Source of the DNA: Halichoerus grypus
Taxonomy: Eukaryota; Chordata; Mammalia; Carnivora; Phocidae
Assembly (NCBI RefSeq): GCF_964656455.1
Contig: NW_027555037.1
Span: forward strand, 1-64,000
DNA: 64,000 nt
Direction: 5' to 3'
Shown here: in pieces, positions 1 to 11,550 of the stretch
How the letters are laid out: each line of letters opens with the position of its first letter
Numbering within the stretch: position 1 is the first letter of the stretch
Translations under genes and position numbers: made by a program
The notes under the pieces: generated by a model
What the model saw: only the letters and a program-made list of their open reading frames with translations
Database searches by the model: none
What the model was told of the DNA's origin: nothing

Positions 1-90
1 ACTTTATTCTTGAAACACCCTTATTAAGTAAACACCCAATCTGCCCCAATTTATAGATGAGGGAGCTAAACTCTTAAGAGAGTTTAAATA
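1..90 (-). repeat. MIR fragment (cut by window start)
   Basis: The stretch resembles the reverse complement of MIR: a 'TTATAGATGAGGGAGCTAAA' segment corresponds to the MIR 'acagatgaggaaactga' part. The complete version is at 37045-37215, where the upstream part is visible. Confidence 0.5.
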
Positions 91-3000
91 GAAATGGATT
101 TAACACGTGGATTTAGGTGCTTATAAAAATCACTGAAAAGTGGGAGGAGTGGGCTCTAGGTGGGGCCTCTGGGAACAATGTTCAACAAACAGAACAGGAC
201 AGGGCTGATCTCCAGGGGAAAGGTGGGGGATCAGGAGGTCTCTGCTGAGCTCTTGATTAAAAGAACATACAGCTAAAGCTGGAAGTGGAAGAAAGGACCA
301 GGAAGTTTCTGAAGCCATTGTGATCCCCTCTTTAAACTTACAGATCTAGATACTAGGGTGCACTGTTGCAGAAAAAGCTCTCCTTTCTATATTTTTAACC
401 AGCAAAAACAAAATAAAACAAAACAAAACTAAGTGCAATGAAAATATGGTCTACATGATCTCTCCTTTACTTTTAAAAACTTCTGTGAGTGCAATCTCCT
501 GCTTGATCCTAATTTGTCACCAGATCCTGCTGCAAGGGAATCTGGGAAATGTCGTTTTCAGTCTTTCAGCCTCTACTCCAAAGGGAGGCATCCTAAGAAG
601 AAGTGGGAATAGAGGTGGAGTGTCAATTGAATACACTGTATCTAACACAGAAAATAAGTGAGTGTGACATAATATGGAGCTAGTATTCATGCAGCTTAAA
701 GTACAAATCAGGCTGACTAGTCTGCAAAGTCTAACACTCAATCACTATACTACACTGCCTGCACACCAAGATGTTCCATATTTCCAAATGCAGCTTTTTT
801 GGAAACTTGTGGATTTTAACAGGAAAAATCTTCCTGATAACAAATGACTAGAAAATGAAAACAAACAAACAAAAACTCATAGACATTATCTTTCCTTTTT
901 AAAAAAATGATTAGCTTTTTACAGTAATTAATATGATACACACAATTTTTGATCTGGATAAAAATATAGGTTGCTTACACTTACTTCATGTAAATTATAC
1001 CAAACCAGAGAATGTTGCTCCTTTGAAAATATTCTTTGTTCAAATCCCACCATGCTGTGATTTGAAGAGAGACTAATTCTTTTGGTATTATTGTTATAAT
1101 TTTATAGCCTTTGCAGTCTATAATTTAAAAGCCTAAATATTTATTTCAGGAACTTCTGCTAGATTCTCTAGGTATCTTTAAGGTTGTGGGATAGTCATCC
1201 ACAATTGCCAAAATGTATCTGACTTCAGGACTAATGATATCCAGAAATGAAGGCTGATAGCATTCCTCTGCCAAAGGAAGTGTAGGGAACATAAAGATGC
1301 TAACAGTGGGAGGCCCCTCTCCTCTGCCCTATGAATTGGAAGTGGAGGACAGATACTACTAATGCTGTCCCATCTGCCTTGTTTCTTTAAGATATTTATG
1401 TACCTTATGTTCTTATGTACCTTTAAGATTCACAAAATAATTTTCTGAGTCTGAGAACTTTTCTTTAGCCTCTAATAAAAATGTTGTTATTGTTATTACC
1501 AACTTCAGTGACTTTTCTCTTTCAATCCACTTCTTTCAATCTCATCTATCCTCAAAAAATAGAAAGCACATCACTGGATACTCTTTGAATGGAATCAACA
1601 TTCAAAAGAATCTCAGGATTTCTATTTCAGGTATCTGCTTGACTCCTTACCTTATTAAAAAAAAAAAAAGACTCAAAAGTATTTTTACGTAGCTTTCTAT
1701 CATAAGGATAAGAATAGAAGGTTAATGAAGTATTTGTCATATTCATTAATTCTTTTTTTTATTACTGGGGTTGCTCTTCGCCAAAATGTTTTATATTATG
1801 TTGCAAGAAAACTACTGCTTCGATTAGACAGGTAGTTTGAGTTTTCTGAGGAAACAAGAACAGTCATTTGAGTGACAGAAACTAGTAAATTTGCTTGAAG
1901 AAAATGCAATTTATGTGTATGTGTGAAATCTGTAGTGTTAAAAAAAACACATAACAGAAAAATTCCCATTCCTAGCTGCCATTTCTTTTTGTTTTTCACA
2001 ATTGCAGTGGCAGGATATTAAACAGGCTACCAGAAAGTGTATAAACATACTCTTTGGACAATTAGTCTCAGGAAATAGGGTCAATTATTCAATAATGACT
2101 TTTAAGCCCCTACCATGTGTGAGAAAAATGGACAATTTCTGGGGCCCTATGGTTTCTTTTAGTCTTTGTTATGCATTTGTGGAAGTAATGTAAGCAAAAT
2201 CTTTGACTCTTTCTTAATAGGAAAAGGACCTTCTATCTTACTTTTGGTTTGGGTGGCTGAGGACCTTTATTCTTTAGGTGGGTAAATATCTAAGGGAAAA
2301 ATAACAAAGAGAGGTAATTAACAGTAGACAACATCTCTCCTAAGACTTACTTGGCAATTATGAAAGTTCATTCAGTTGTGCCTATACTTGTCAAGTAAAT
2401 TGGAGTACTTCACAAGTTATTTACAAATGGATGTGAAGTTCTGAAACCTGGACTCCCCGAATTCAGAAGGTCAGCACGCGTTTCTTTTTTTCATCTCCTT
2501 TTGAGACAAAGCCAACACTTGTGCCCCCTTAATTCAGTTGTGGCATTCTGCCTTGTTCCTGTGGCCACTGGGTAGGATGTGGTTCTGACAAAATAGTAAC
2601 CTCTTTGGTTGACAAATCCGACTGGGCTGATCTGCTGGCAAGGTGGGTTTTCTCTTTCTCCCTTGCATCTGTTTGTCTTTGTTCTTTCCTCTAGAGGCTG
2701 TGTAAGAGGGCAATCTTTTCAGATAGAGGAGTTCTGTTCTTTGGCCAAGGGTATTTCTTCCTTTCTATCTCCCTCGAGATTTTAGATTCACTGAAGCATG
2801 GAGCAGACACTCTGTCTTAGTAATCTTTTTATTTTCCTATTGCTATATTTCCCTTACCTGTTTATACTATGAAACTGCAATAATCAGTTGCCTTTATCAA
2901 ATCAATTTTTTAAGTATGACATTTTTGTTATGTTAGGCCCTACTCCAAGTAACTATAGGAAGCATGACTTCTGTCCTCTTTGAATTTATTTCAAAAAAGG

Positions 3001-3129
3001 CAATGCTCCAAAAAAATAGTCCACGGCCTTCTTCACAATATTTTCATTATTATTTCATCATTTTTATGCTATTTTATTTCTCATGGTATTTTGCCCAATT
3101 GTAATCATATTTATGTGTGGGTTTTTCTT
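91..3129. other. AT-rich non-coding DNA, no recognised element
   Basis: No gene, promoter or repeat family was recognised here. Open frames are under 80 codons and have no coding character. There are short A runs (for example 1657-1669). The segment recurs unchanged at 37216-40254. Confidence 0.6.
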
Positions 3130-3362
3130 TCCAACTAGGTTAAGTTTCACAAGAGAGGGACCACATCTTTTCCATTTACTATTCTATCACCAACATTGTG
3201 CTAGTTGGTTTTGTATTTATTTTATCACTTAGACATCAAAAGCAGCCTGTGATTAGGAACTACAGTTTTCCTTTTACAGATAGGAAAACTAAGCCTTCAG
3301 GATGTTAAGTATCTATGTTCTTAAAAGTTACATAGCTAGTAAGTGGCAAGGAATGATTGTTA
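3130..3362. repeat. L2-like fragment followed by MIR (minus)
   Basis: 3130-3200 has the layout of an L2 3' region ('gagagggaccacatctt'). 3255-3360 reads as reverse-complement MIR, with 'tacagataggaaaactaag' and 'acatagctagtaagtggca' matching the MIR core. Both are ancient and diverged. Confidence 0.5.
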
Positions 3363-3839
3363 CTCAGAGATCTGTGTCTCTCAAACAAATGCATATTCTA
3401 CATCTTGCTACTGCTGGAGCTCTAAAAGGTTAGAAAATCATGTTCTGTATAAAACACAAGACTCTAGCTCACCTGTAATTCTGATTCCATCTTGTAGTGT
3501 TGTAACTGACAAAGCCTATTTTGATCAAACATCAGCAGAGATTAATAGTTTTTTCTCCCCAGATATGATCCAAGCACAGTAAGGTGCTCAGATAAAAGAT
3601 GTTATATAAATAAGCAGCAGTATTTTCAATCTAATATGATAATGAGTGGTAATAGAACTGTGATAGGTGATGATATAGCTTTTGATTTTTTAGTTTTTTC
3701 CTTACTATTTTGTCATCATTCTACCTAGTTTCTTAATTATTTTCAACAGTGATGCCACCTGACTCCATCCTCTCTAGAGAACATTTATTATTTGTATTAT
3801 ATTAAATATATTCAAACTTATCATCATTGCAATGCCTAA
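3363..3839. other. Non-coding DNA, no recognised element
   Basis: AT-rich sequence with stop codons in all frames. Nothing was recognised. Confidence 0.5.
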
Positions 3840-4003
3840 TAATAACCTTAGTAACCATTATCGTTGAGTATTTACAATGTGCCATCATTCAACTGGTTAG
3901 TATTTTCAGTGCAAGACCTTAATACTTCAAACAAACTTATGGAATGTGTACTATCGTTATCCTCATTTTTCAGATAAGGAGACTGAGGCTGATAGGATTT
4001 TCT
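3840..4003 (-). repeat. MIR (minus)
   Basis: Reads as reverse-complement MIR: 'gagtatttacaatgtgcca' near the start and 'cagataaggagactgaggct' near the end. Diverged but with MIR parts in the right order. Confidence 0.6.
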
Positions 4004-4480
4004 TCCTATTCAAGGCTCAGCTCAAATATCTACTTAGAGAGTTTTCCTAATCACCCTGTATTAATTTGAATCCTGGTTTCCCATACCCTCACACTTCACA
4101 TTCTATCCCTTTGCACTGCTATTTTAAAAAAAGGGGGGGGCAACTGTGGCTCAGTCATTAAGCGTCTGCCTTCGGCTCAGGTCAAGATCCCAGGGTCCTG
4201 GGATCGAGCCCCACATCGCCCTCTCTCGCTGTGTCTCTCTCTCTGTCAAATAAATAAATAAAATCTTTAAAAATAAAAATAAAAAAAATATGTAACTAGC
4301 TACCATGTGAAATTATATATATGTATGTTTACTGTTTTTATTGTCCTGTCTTTTCCAAGTGCAGCTAAGATCCGTAATATTGTGTGCTCTTTTTGTCACC
4401 TCTGTATCTCTAATGTCTGAAGCAGCACAAAACACAGAATTAACACTATAAATAATTGCTGAAGAAATAAATTAATGAAA
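4004..4480 (+). repeat. L2 3' region split by a Can-SINE
   Basis: The order is typical of an L2 3' end: 'ggctcagctcaaatatc', then 'ttttcctaatcaccctgta', then, after the SINE, 'tttttgtcacctctgtatct' and a terminal 'aataattgctgaag'. The Can-SINE at 4133-4289 interrupts it, so the L2 is older. Confidence 0.6.
4133..4289 (+). repeat. Can-SINE, internally deleted
   Basis: Begins with a run of eight G, then 'ctgtggctcagtcattaagc', and ends in AAATAAATAAATAAAATC plus an A-rich tail. The middle is missing: the sequence jumps from 'gagccccacatcg' straight to 'ccctctctcgctgtg', skipping the usual 'ggctccctgctc...cctgcttctcc' part. Target-site duplication is not clear because both flanks are A-rich. 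Confidence 0.9.
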
Positions 4481-5310
4481 CAATTGACTTGAAAATAATG
4501 TTTGGAGCTGAGAAGAAAACTCAGGTCTTCTAACTTCTAGTCCATTTCTCTTTGAACTATACTATGTAAGATTATAGAAGAAAACTGAACTTGTGCATTT
4601 TTCGAGTTTGAAATCCTGAGATTTTCTTTGGTTTCATTTTTAGCTATATAGTTTGTCTTAAACTATATTGGGTAACATGATTAAAAGGGGAAATTTTTAA
4701 TCTGTTAAAAGAGCAATCTACAAAGACAGTATGCAGATTGCTGCTCCTGTTTATAAATCAATCTTGTTTGTTTGTGAGAACAGGAATCTTCATTGGACAA
4801 TAAACCAGCAACACAAAGTTCAAATTATGGTACTCTTCAGAATATATTTATTTTAATTTCTTTTAAAAATGCCTAAAACTCACACTTTTAAAATTCCCCT
4901 TTCTTTGATTAGTTGGGAGTAGTAAAGCCTTACTTTGTGTCTATATAGATCTCTTTGATATTGCTCACCCACTTTGAGTCTGAAAATTGACCTTTGATGA
5001 AACCTCTCTTGGCTTATTTTGCTACAAATTAGAAGAGCTTAAGGAATGAGAATTCAGGAACTGAATTTGAATTAGGATGACTTTTACAGGTACAAGTCAA
5101 TTAGCCAAGAAGGGTTCAGAGGTGAAATCATCTCATTTGTGATCCTGCCTGTTGGGGGTCCTAATGGCTCCTTCTGATTAGCTTGACTGCTCTAATTTTC
5201 CAACATCTATACCCAGATATCTGAGACTGAGGACTGAGTTGCAGCTAAAATTTGTGCAGCAACCTGCAGATATTATAAGTGAAGTATATTAGCAATTTAT
5301 GCTAAAGGAG
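4481..5310. other. Non-coding DNA, no recognised element
   Basis: AT-rich, no element or gene recognised. It ends at the target site of the L1 insertion described next. Confidence 0.5.
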
Positions 5311-5323
5311 GGCAATGGGCTTT

Positions 5324-5714
5324 GTTTTTTTTTTATTAACATATAATGTATTGTTTCAGGGGTACAGGTCTATGATTAATCAGTCTTACACAATTCACAG
5401 AGCTCACCATAGCACATACCCTCCCCAGTGTCCATCACCCAGCCACCCCATCTCTCCCACCCCCCTCCACTCCAGCAACCCTCAGTTTGTTTCCTGAGAT
5501 TAAGAGTCTCTTATGATTTGTCTCCCTCTCTGGTTTCGTCTTGTTTCATTTTTCCTGCCCTTCCCCTATGATCTTCTGTCTTGTTTCTCAAATTCCTCAT
5601 ATCAGTGAGATCATATGATACTGATTGACTTATTTCACTTAGCATAATACCCTCTAGTTCCAACCACGTCATTGCAAATGGCAAGATTTCATTTTCTGAT
5701 GGCTGCGTAATATT

Positions 5715-5747
<33 letters not shown>

Positions 5748-5882
5748 TTTATATATATGTATATTACATATATACACCCACACCCCAATGTTTATAGCAG
5801 CAGTGTCCACAATAGCCAAACTATGGAAAGAGCCAGGATGTCCATCAACATATGAATGGATAAAGAAGATGTGGTATATATA
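5324..5882 (-). mobile_element. 5'-inverted (twin-primed) L1 3' end
   Basis: A poly-T start (5324) leads into reverse-complement carnivore L1 3' UTR and the end of ORF2 (about 5324-5763). From about 5776 to 5882 the next-upstream ORF2 segment appears in the opposite (plus) orientation, including 'gtccacaatagccaaacta' and 'atgaatggataaagaagatg'. The two segments are adjacent in an intact L1, so this is the 5' inversion produced by twin priming. A perfect 13-bp target-site duplication, GGCAATGGGCTTT, flanks it at 5311-5323 and 5883-5895. The element is far too short to encode a working reverse transcriptase. Confidence 0.92.
5717..5745. repeat. (TG)n microsatellite
   Basis: 29 bases of alternating T and G inside the minus-oriented L1 segment. 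It lies where carnivore L1s often carry an AC or TA run near the end of ORF2. The length is identical in the second unit (42842-42870). Confidence 0.95.
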
Positions 5883-5895
5883 GGCAATGGGCTTT

Positions 5896-6332
5896 ATAAA
5901 CTCCAGCTTGAAAACACTATTGCAGAAGCATCTGCCACATGCACTGCTTTGGCTTCAACTAGTTCTTGTTTTATTTTAAAATTCTTGTTGGGTAGAAACA
6001 AGAGTCATAAAGGACTTCTCAGTGAGTGAATTTTATTGTATGATCTTAAGGTTCTAATGTGAGTACATGACTTTTCTTAAATGAGAATACATACATAGAG
6101 AACACCACATGTATGACCAAGCTTGGCATTTAACTTTCTTTTACTGGCAATAAGAGAATTACAATTTTAGGAAGAGGGCAATGTGTTGGTGCCCAGTCTG
6201 GAGGATGGCATAAGCCTGTATGAGCTGAGAGCTGACTTGAACCTAGCTAGAGGTGGGCATTTCTTCAAGGGTGGCATGAGGCAGCATAATCATGACTGTG
6301 AAACAGAGTTACTGTTTAAAAGAGCTGAATCA
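5896..6332. other. Non-coding DNA, no recognised element
   Basis: No gene or repeat family recognised between the L1 and the next SINE. Confidence 0.5.
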
Positions 6333-6530
6333 GGGGGAGCAGGGGTGGCTCAGTAGGTTAAGCATCTGCCTTCGGCTCAGGTCATGATCCCAGGGTCCTG
6401 GGATTGATCCTGCATTGGACTACCTGCTCAGTGGGGAGTCTGCTTCTCTCTCTCTCCCTCTCCATCTGTCCCTCCCGCCTCCAAAGTGCTCTCTCTCTCT
6501 CTCAAATAAATAAATAAAATCTTTAAAAAA
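6333..6530 (+). repeat. Can-SINE
   Basis: Head 'gggggagcaggggtggctca', body 'ctgccttcggctcaggtcat' and tail AAATAAATAAATAAAATC. A CT-rich tract precedes the tail. No clear target-site duplication was seen. Confidence 0.93.
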
Positions 6531-7378
6531 GGGTTAATTCAGAGAATCAAATTCAGAGTGCTAAATAAAAAAATATTCTGCACTTGTTAAAGACAGTAAT
6601 GAAGATTTCATTCAAGTGACTCCTGAAATGGAATTTTGCAGTAGAGAGAGATTGACCTCAACGCCAAATACAAGGAAAAATAGTAATTTACAGTTAAGGG
6701 GCACGGTAGGGGTCTGTAGATGGAAAACTACTAAAAAAGAATTTCAGAAATAAGGGGAGATTCTGGCTAAAACAGGTTGGACAGGATTCTAGCTGAAGGC
6801 AGGCTAGAGGGGTCAGATATCACCTGGGGGAGAGTGGAAAATGACGAATATGAAAATGTATTGTGGATGATCAGATATATAGGGTGGGAGATTCTTGCTA
6901 AACTGACTTAGCAGGATTCTTGCTCTTGAGGAGAAGGCCCAGGACAGGGTCATGTCCAAAAGGGCTCAGATGAGCCTAACTAAAGTGTGGTTAAGGAAAG
7001 TCTTTGTTAAGAGCAGGCTCTAAGCATGCAAAGACAACAACAAAACATTTTATAAAACCTAAGTCTGCATTCAGGAACATCATCAATTCAGAGGTGAAGA
7101 GTGATTGAGGACAAGACTGTATACACGTAGAATCGTTGGTGGAATGTCCTTTATATGTGATGCCCCCTGTCTGTCATGAAGGTAGAAGAGAGGGCAACTT
7201 GGAGGAGGAATATAGGACCGAGCATATTGATGAGTCACTCCTAAAATGGGGATCCATAAACCAAATATCTTGATAAAGATGAAAAGAGTAAGTGAAAACT
7301 GCAACTGTGCTCTCAAATACGAGACTTTTAGCATCTTATCAACTATCATTAGTCCTGTTTAGCTGGTTTTTTTTTTTT
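6531..7378. other. Non-coding DNA, no recognised element
   Basis: Contains purine-rich stretches and a 17-base T run at 7367-7383. No gene or element recognised. Confidence 0.5.
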
Positions 7379-7394
7379 TTTTTGGTCCATTTTT

Positions 7395-7584
7395 TTAAAG
7401 ACTTTATTTATTTATTTGATAGAGAGAGAGAGCGCACAAGCAGGGGGAGTGGCAGGCAGAGGGAGAGGGAGAAGCAGGTTCCACGCTGAGCAAGGAGCCT
7501 GATGAGGGGCTCGATCCCAGGATCCTGGGATCATGACCTGAGCCGAAGGCAGATGTTTAACCGAATGAGCCACCAAGGTGCCCC
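7395..7584 (-). repeat. Can-SINE (minus)
   Basis: Reverse-complement SINE: 'aaagactttatttatttatt' at the left and 'gagccaccaaggtgcccc' at the right. An imperfect 16-bp target-site duplication flanks it (TTTTTGGTCCATTTTT at 7379-7394, TTTTTGATCCATTTTT at 7585-7600). Confidence 0.95.
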
Positions 7585-7650
7585 TTTTTGATCCATTTTT
7601 AAAGCTATTTTAGTTGTGTTTTATGGTACCACTCCTGAATTATTCTTTTT

Positions 7651-7844
7651 TTCAATTTTTTTTAAAGATTTAATTTATTTATTTGACAGACAGAGAGAGA
7701 GCACAAGTTGGGGAGCAGCAGGCATAGGGAGAAGCAGGCTTCCCACTAAGCTGGGAGTCCGACTCTGGGCTCAGTCCCAGGACCCTGGGATCATGACCCA
7801 AGCCGAAGGAAGACACTTAACTGACTGAGCCACCCAGGTGTCCC
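7651..7844 (-). repeat. Can-SINE (minus), second of a close pair
   Basis: Reverse-complement SINE ending 'gagccacccaggtgtccc'. Its own target-site duplication (CTGAATTATTCTTTT at 7635-7649, CTGAATCATTCTTTT at 7845-7859) shows it is an independent insertion only 66 bp from the previous one. Confidence 0.95.
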
Positions 7845-7937
7845 CTGAATCATTCTTTTAACCTATTTCTTTGTGAGGATTCACAAAAATGATCATGACT
7901 TCTCTAATATTAACTAAATTCACAGTTTTTTAAATAA

Positions 7938-8150
7938 AACTTTTCTAGGTGCTTTCATGTACTTTATCTTATCTGATCCTTGAAATAGTCATGAATGTGG
8001 TGTGTGTATGTGTCTTTATGCATTAATGTCCTTTCTCTCAGATTGAAGAAACAGAAACACAGAGAGGTTAATCAGCATGGCCATGGTCACACAGTTTGGA
8101 AGTAGCAGAGCTGGGGACTTAAACTTAAGACTTCTTAATCCAAATTCTGG
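7938..8150 (-). repeat. MIR (minus)
   Basis: Contains 'cagaaacacagagaggttaa' followed by 'ggtcacacagtttggaagta', the reverse-complement MIR core in correct order. Confidence 0.65.
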
Positions 8151-8829
8151 GCCTTAAGAACAATGTTTATATTGGATTATTATACACATAAGGAGAAAGT
8201 TAAACTTAATGTGTTAGGGTTGTGTCACAAAATAATAACAGATAGAAAGGCTTCAGTGATCGTCCTACCTATTTACTAAAAAGATAATATAAATGTTTAT
8301 TTCTTTGATGCTGAAGAACCAAAATCTGTTCCTGTTAGTGCCTGCTTCATTGGCAAATGACGGGAATACAAGTGCATCTGTGTTTGCAAAAGCATTTTCA
8401 TCAAGCCACATGGAGAGCCCCTGGGAGGATCAGTACACATGAAATCATTTAGGGTCAGTTTTGATTAGTTTGGGTAGTTGGAGCTCAGGCTATGGAAGCC
8501 ATGGTAGAGGACAAAGACAAAGCCCCTGGTAGATCAGTGGGCTTAATCTGCTTTAGGGCCAAGGACTGTCTTCCTGATCCTGTACTGCTGACTAGAAGAC
8601 AAACCATACCAGAGAACTCTAGCTGATAGTTTGGTTCATTTATTCATATACTGTCTAGTTCATGCTAAGTACCATGCTACTTACAGGGGATTCTAAGAGA
8701 AACAACAATGTGTTCCTGTCTTTTTAAAAAACTTATCATTTCTTGTTTAGCGGTTTAAAAATGCTTGAAATATCATGAAACTAAACAGAAGTCTGAAATG
8801 ACTGGTATGTAGGACAGCAGGGTATAGAA
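8151..8829. other. Non-coding DNA, no recognised element
   Basis: No gene or repeat family recognised. Confidence 0.5.
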
Positions 8830-9030
8830 AAACAGCTCAACACAGTAGTCAGAACCCAGATTGTGGAGTCAGACTGTCAATGTTCAAATGTTACATCTGT
8901 AACTTACAAGCTGTGTAATTTTAGCCAAGATAGTCAACTTTTCTTTGTTTCCGCATCTGTAAAATGGGCATGAACTTAAGGTAAATTCAGGGGCCAGTTT
9001 GAGGATGAATATTTTTAAAGGGCTTGGCAC
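8830..9030 (+). repeat. MIR (plus)
   Basis: Reads forward as MIR: 'attgtggagtcagactgtca', 'taacttacaagctgtgtaat', 'catctgtaaaatgggcatga', then 'gggcttggcacaaagg'. Confidence 0.7.
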
Positions 9031-9117
9031 AAAGGAAGCAGCAAGGAAGGTTTTGTTAAATAAATAAAAAACGGGAATCAGGAAAAGCAAGAAATAAGAT
9101 TGGACAGGCAATAAAAA

Positions 9118-9525
9118 TGAACATGTGTTGAGTGTTTGTAAATGCCAGGTACTGCATGGTACTTAACTTTGAACTGTTACAATCACATGAGTCAGTAGGT
9201 TTATGATCTCCATAATGCAGAACTTCTCGATCTTGACACTTTTAACATTTGAGAATGAATAATTCTTTATAGTGGGGGGCTGTCCTGTGCATTGTAGGAT
9301 GCTTAGCAGGATCCCTGGCCTTTATCCATTAGATGTCAATGGCACTTCTCCCCACCAGCTTTGAAATTCAAAAATGTCTCCAGACATTGACAAATGTCCC
9401 TGGGATGCATGATCACCCCAGATTGAGAATCACTGCTAGAATCAGGAAAATGAGTCTGAGTGAGGCCAAGCAATTTTTCCAAGGTTACACAGCAAATGAT
9501 GGTAAAACAGCAATGGCAAATTAGC
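9118..9525 (-). repeat. MIR (minus) split by MER20
   Basis: The left part (9118-9218) matches the reverse-complement MIR 3' segment ('aatgccaggtactgcatgg'). The right part (9436-9525) continues with 'caggaaaatgagtctgagtg' and 'aaggttacacagcaaatgat'. MER20 sits between the two halves. Confidence 0.65.
9219..9435 (-). mobile_element. MER20 (hAT-Charlie DNA transposon)
   Basis: Recognised from 'ggctgtcctgtgcattgtag', 'aaaatgtctccagacattga' and the terminal 'ttgagaatcactg', that is, MER20 in reverse complement with CAG...CTG ends. Flanking 8-mers (CCATAATG, CTAGAATC) agree at 5 of 8 positions, as expected for an old hAT target duplication. Non-autonomous; encodes nothing. Confidence 0.85.
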
Positions 9526-10274
9526 CTGGATGACCCCTATAAAGACAAGGGTATAATGAATAATGTCTTATAAAGATGAGGACATAATGAATAAGGTTTA
9601 ATAAAGTTTCTAGTCTCAGGTTGTGAAATCCATATTATAGTGATAAACTTGATTATTCATTGGGCAATAGGATTAATTTGATCAGATCTGTGTTTGGTAT
9701 TATGGCACATAGATTGAAGGAAGGAAGAACTGAAAAGTGAGAAGTTATACAAGCATTCAGATGAGGCATGATGAGGACTTAAACTCAGGCTAGATAGAAC
9801 AAAAGAAACAACGAATAAAAACAACTGCACAGTACAATCTGTTGAAACTCTTTATTATTATATTCAGCCTATGTGAAAGATTCCAAATGCCTTTCTGAAT
9901 TTACTTTAGTAGCCTCATCACGAGATAAATATAAGAAACCATTATTGAGGTCCACATTATAGAGAAAGTGGCTCTGGCCCTGGCATATTAATTATAAACA
10001 CACAGGGTCATACAAATGGTTAGTGGTTCCTAATCCTTCAATTTAATCCCTGGAAAGCCCTGTCTTCTCACATTCCTTCTAATCTAAAAAAAATCTCCCA
10101 TTACTGACTGCAAGAGAATGGATATTTACAAAGCTAATCAATACCACCTTAATATATCTGCTTCAATCTACTTTCCTTAATGACATGGCACTACCCCAAA
10201 TAGCCTTTTCAAATAGGCAAGGTTTAGATCCTCTCAACTATAAGTCTAATATTAATCCTTTCTTCTTTACATTC
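9526..10274. other. Non-coding DNA, no recognised element
   Basis: AT-rich; a short imperfect repeat of 'agacaagggtataatgaata' type occurs near 9543-9600. Nothing else was recognised. Confidence 0.5.
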
Positions 10275-10340
10275 ATCTCCCTGCCTGTCTCCCTCCCTCT
10301 CCCTGTCTCATCATCTTTTTTTCCTGTCCTTCTTCTCTCA
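10275..10340. repeat. Pyrimidine-rich tract
   Basis: Almost all C and T on the plus strand ('ccctccctctccctgtctca'). Confidence 0.8.
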
Positions 10341-10394
10341 GTGTGATACAGACTTTACAAAGTACAATGAACTTAATAACCATAATAATAGGAT

Positions 10395-10560
10395 CAACAA
10401 AAAATAGCTAATACTTACTGAATATTTGCTATGTGCCCAGCACAATTTTAAGCTCCCTGCATTTATTAAATCATTTAATCCTCACCACAACCTTAGGAGG
10501 AGGATATGATTCCTATCCCCATTATACAGATGAAGAGCCAGACATACTTCCTCCCAGCAA
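10395..10560 (-). repeat. MIR (minus)
   Basis: 'atttgctatgtgcccagcac', 'tttaatcctcaccacaacct' and 'tatacagatgaagagccaga' follow the reverse-complement MIR order. Confidence 0.75.
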
Positions 10561-11422
10561 TATCAGAATCCAATGAGCTAATGGATGCACTAGCAAGCTG
10601 TAAAATGGGACAGATTTGAGCTGCTGTTATTAATTCATTTTCTGACTTCATTATCCAACAAAGTGAAATCTGACAACTCTACTTAACCTAGACCCTTAAA
10701 ACCTACAAACAATAATTGGAATGGAGAGCAGATGCTTGCTATTTAACAAGGCTTGTTCTAACAAATAACAAAAGCTCTATGGTTCCTGTTTACTTAGTTG
10801 GAAATGAATTTCTGTTCACTGTAAATCAGGTCAAGCATAATTAGGATTAAGAATAACTGGAATTGAAAAATGATTAAACATAAGTGTCATCTATCTGGCC
10901 AATATATCTGTATTAAAAGAATTAACCTGAATGACTAAAATGCATTGAACTTGTGTATTTGATTTCTGTTCTCCACTCAAAATACTGAGGGACGGGCTCA
11001 ATGAGAAATAGACTCTTTATAAGAGGCTAATTTTGTCATCCCACCAGACCTTATCACAGCTATTGAGGCCAAGTAGAGAAATGGAGCTAAGAGGAATATG
11101 CTGTGATGTAAAAGTCGGATATTCTCTTAAAAGCCTAAAATATTTCACACACACCCATGTCTCGTCACACATTTATCACTACTCTCATAAGTATCATCTC
11201 TAAACTTAGTGATTTTTTTCCCATTGCATCCAAGTTGGAATGTGTGTATAAAGTGGTTCGCCCAAAATTACTAAAGAACTCATGATGGTCAGATATAGGG
11301 TCTCACCTCTGTCTTCACCCTTTCCACCATTCCTCATCACCTTCCCTTGAACCTCTTTCATTTTTCTCTTCTTCACTGCAAAATTTTGTTTCTTTAGAAT
11401 ATTCAGTTTAGATTGTTCATCT
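10561..11422. other. Non-coding DNA, no recognised element
   Basis: AT-rich; no gene or repeat family recognised. Confidence 0.5.
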
Positions 11423-11550
11423 CAACCTTTTCCCTCTTCCCTCTCTTCCCCTCCCCTTCTCTTCTCTCTCCTTCCTTCTTTCTCTCTTGCCCTCTCTCCC
11501 CACTCTCCCTCTCTCTGCCTCTGTTTCTCTTCTTTTTATTCTTTCTCATG
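11423..11550. repeat. Long CT-rich (polypyrimidine) tract
   Basis: About 130 bases, almost all pyrimidine on the plus strand, with mixed CTCTTCC and CTCTCT motifs. The second copy is at 48548-48675. Confidence 0.9.

Noticed and set aside
5511..5819. A 102-codon frame with a run of TH residues on the minus strand
   Set aside because: It is the L1 ORF2 end and its AC microsatellite translated; not a gene.
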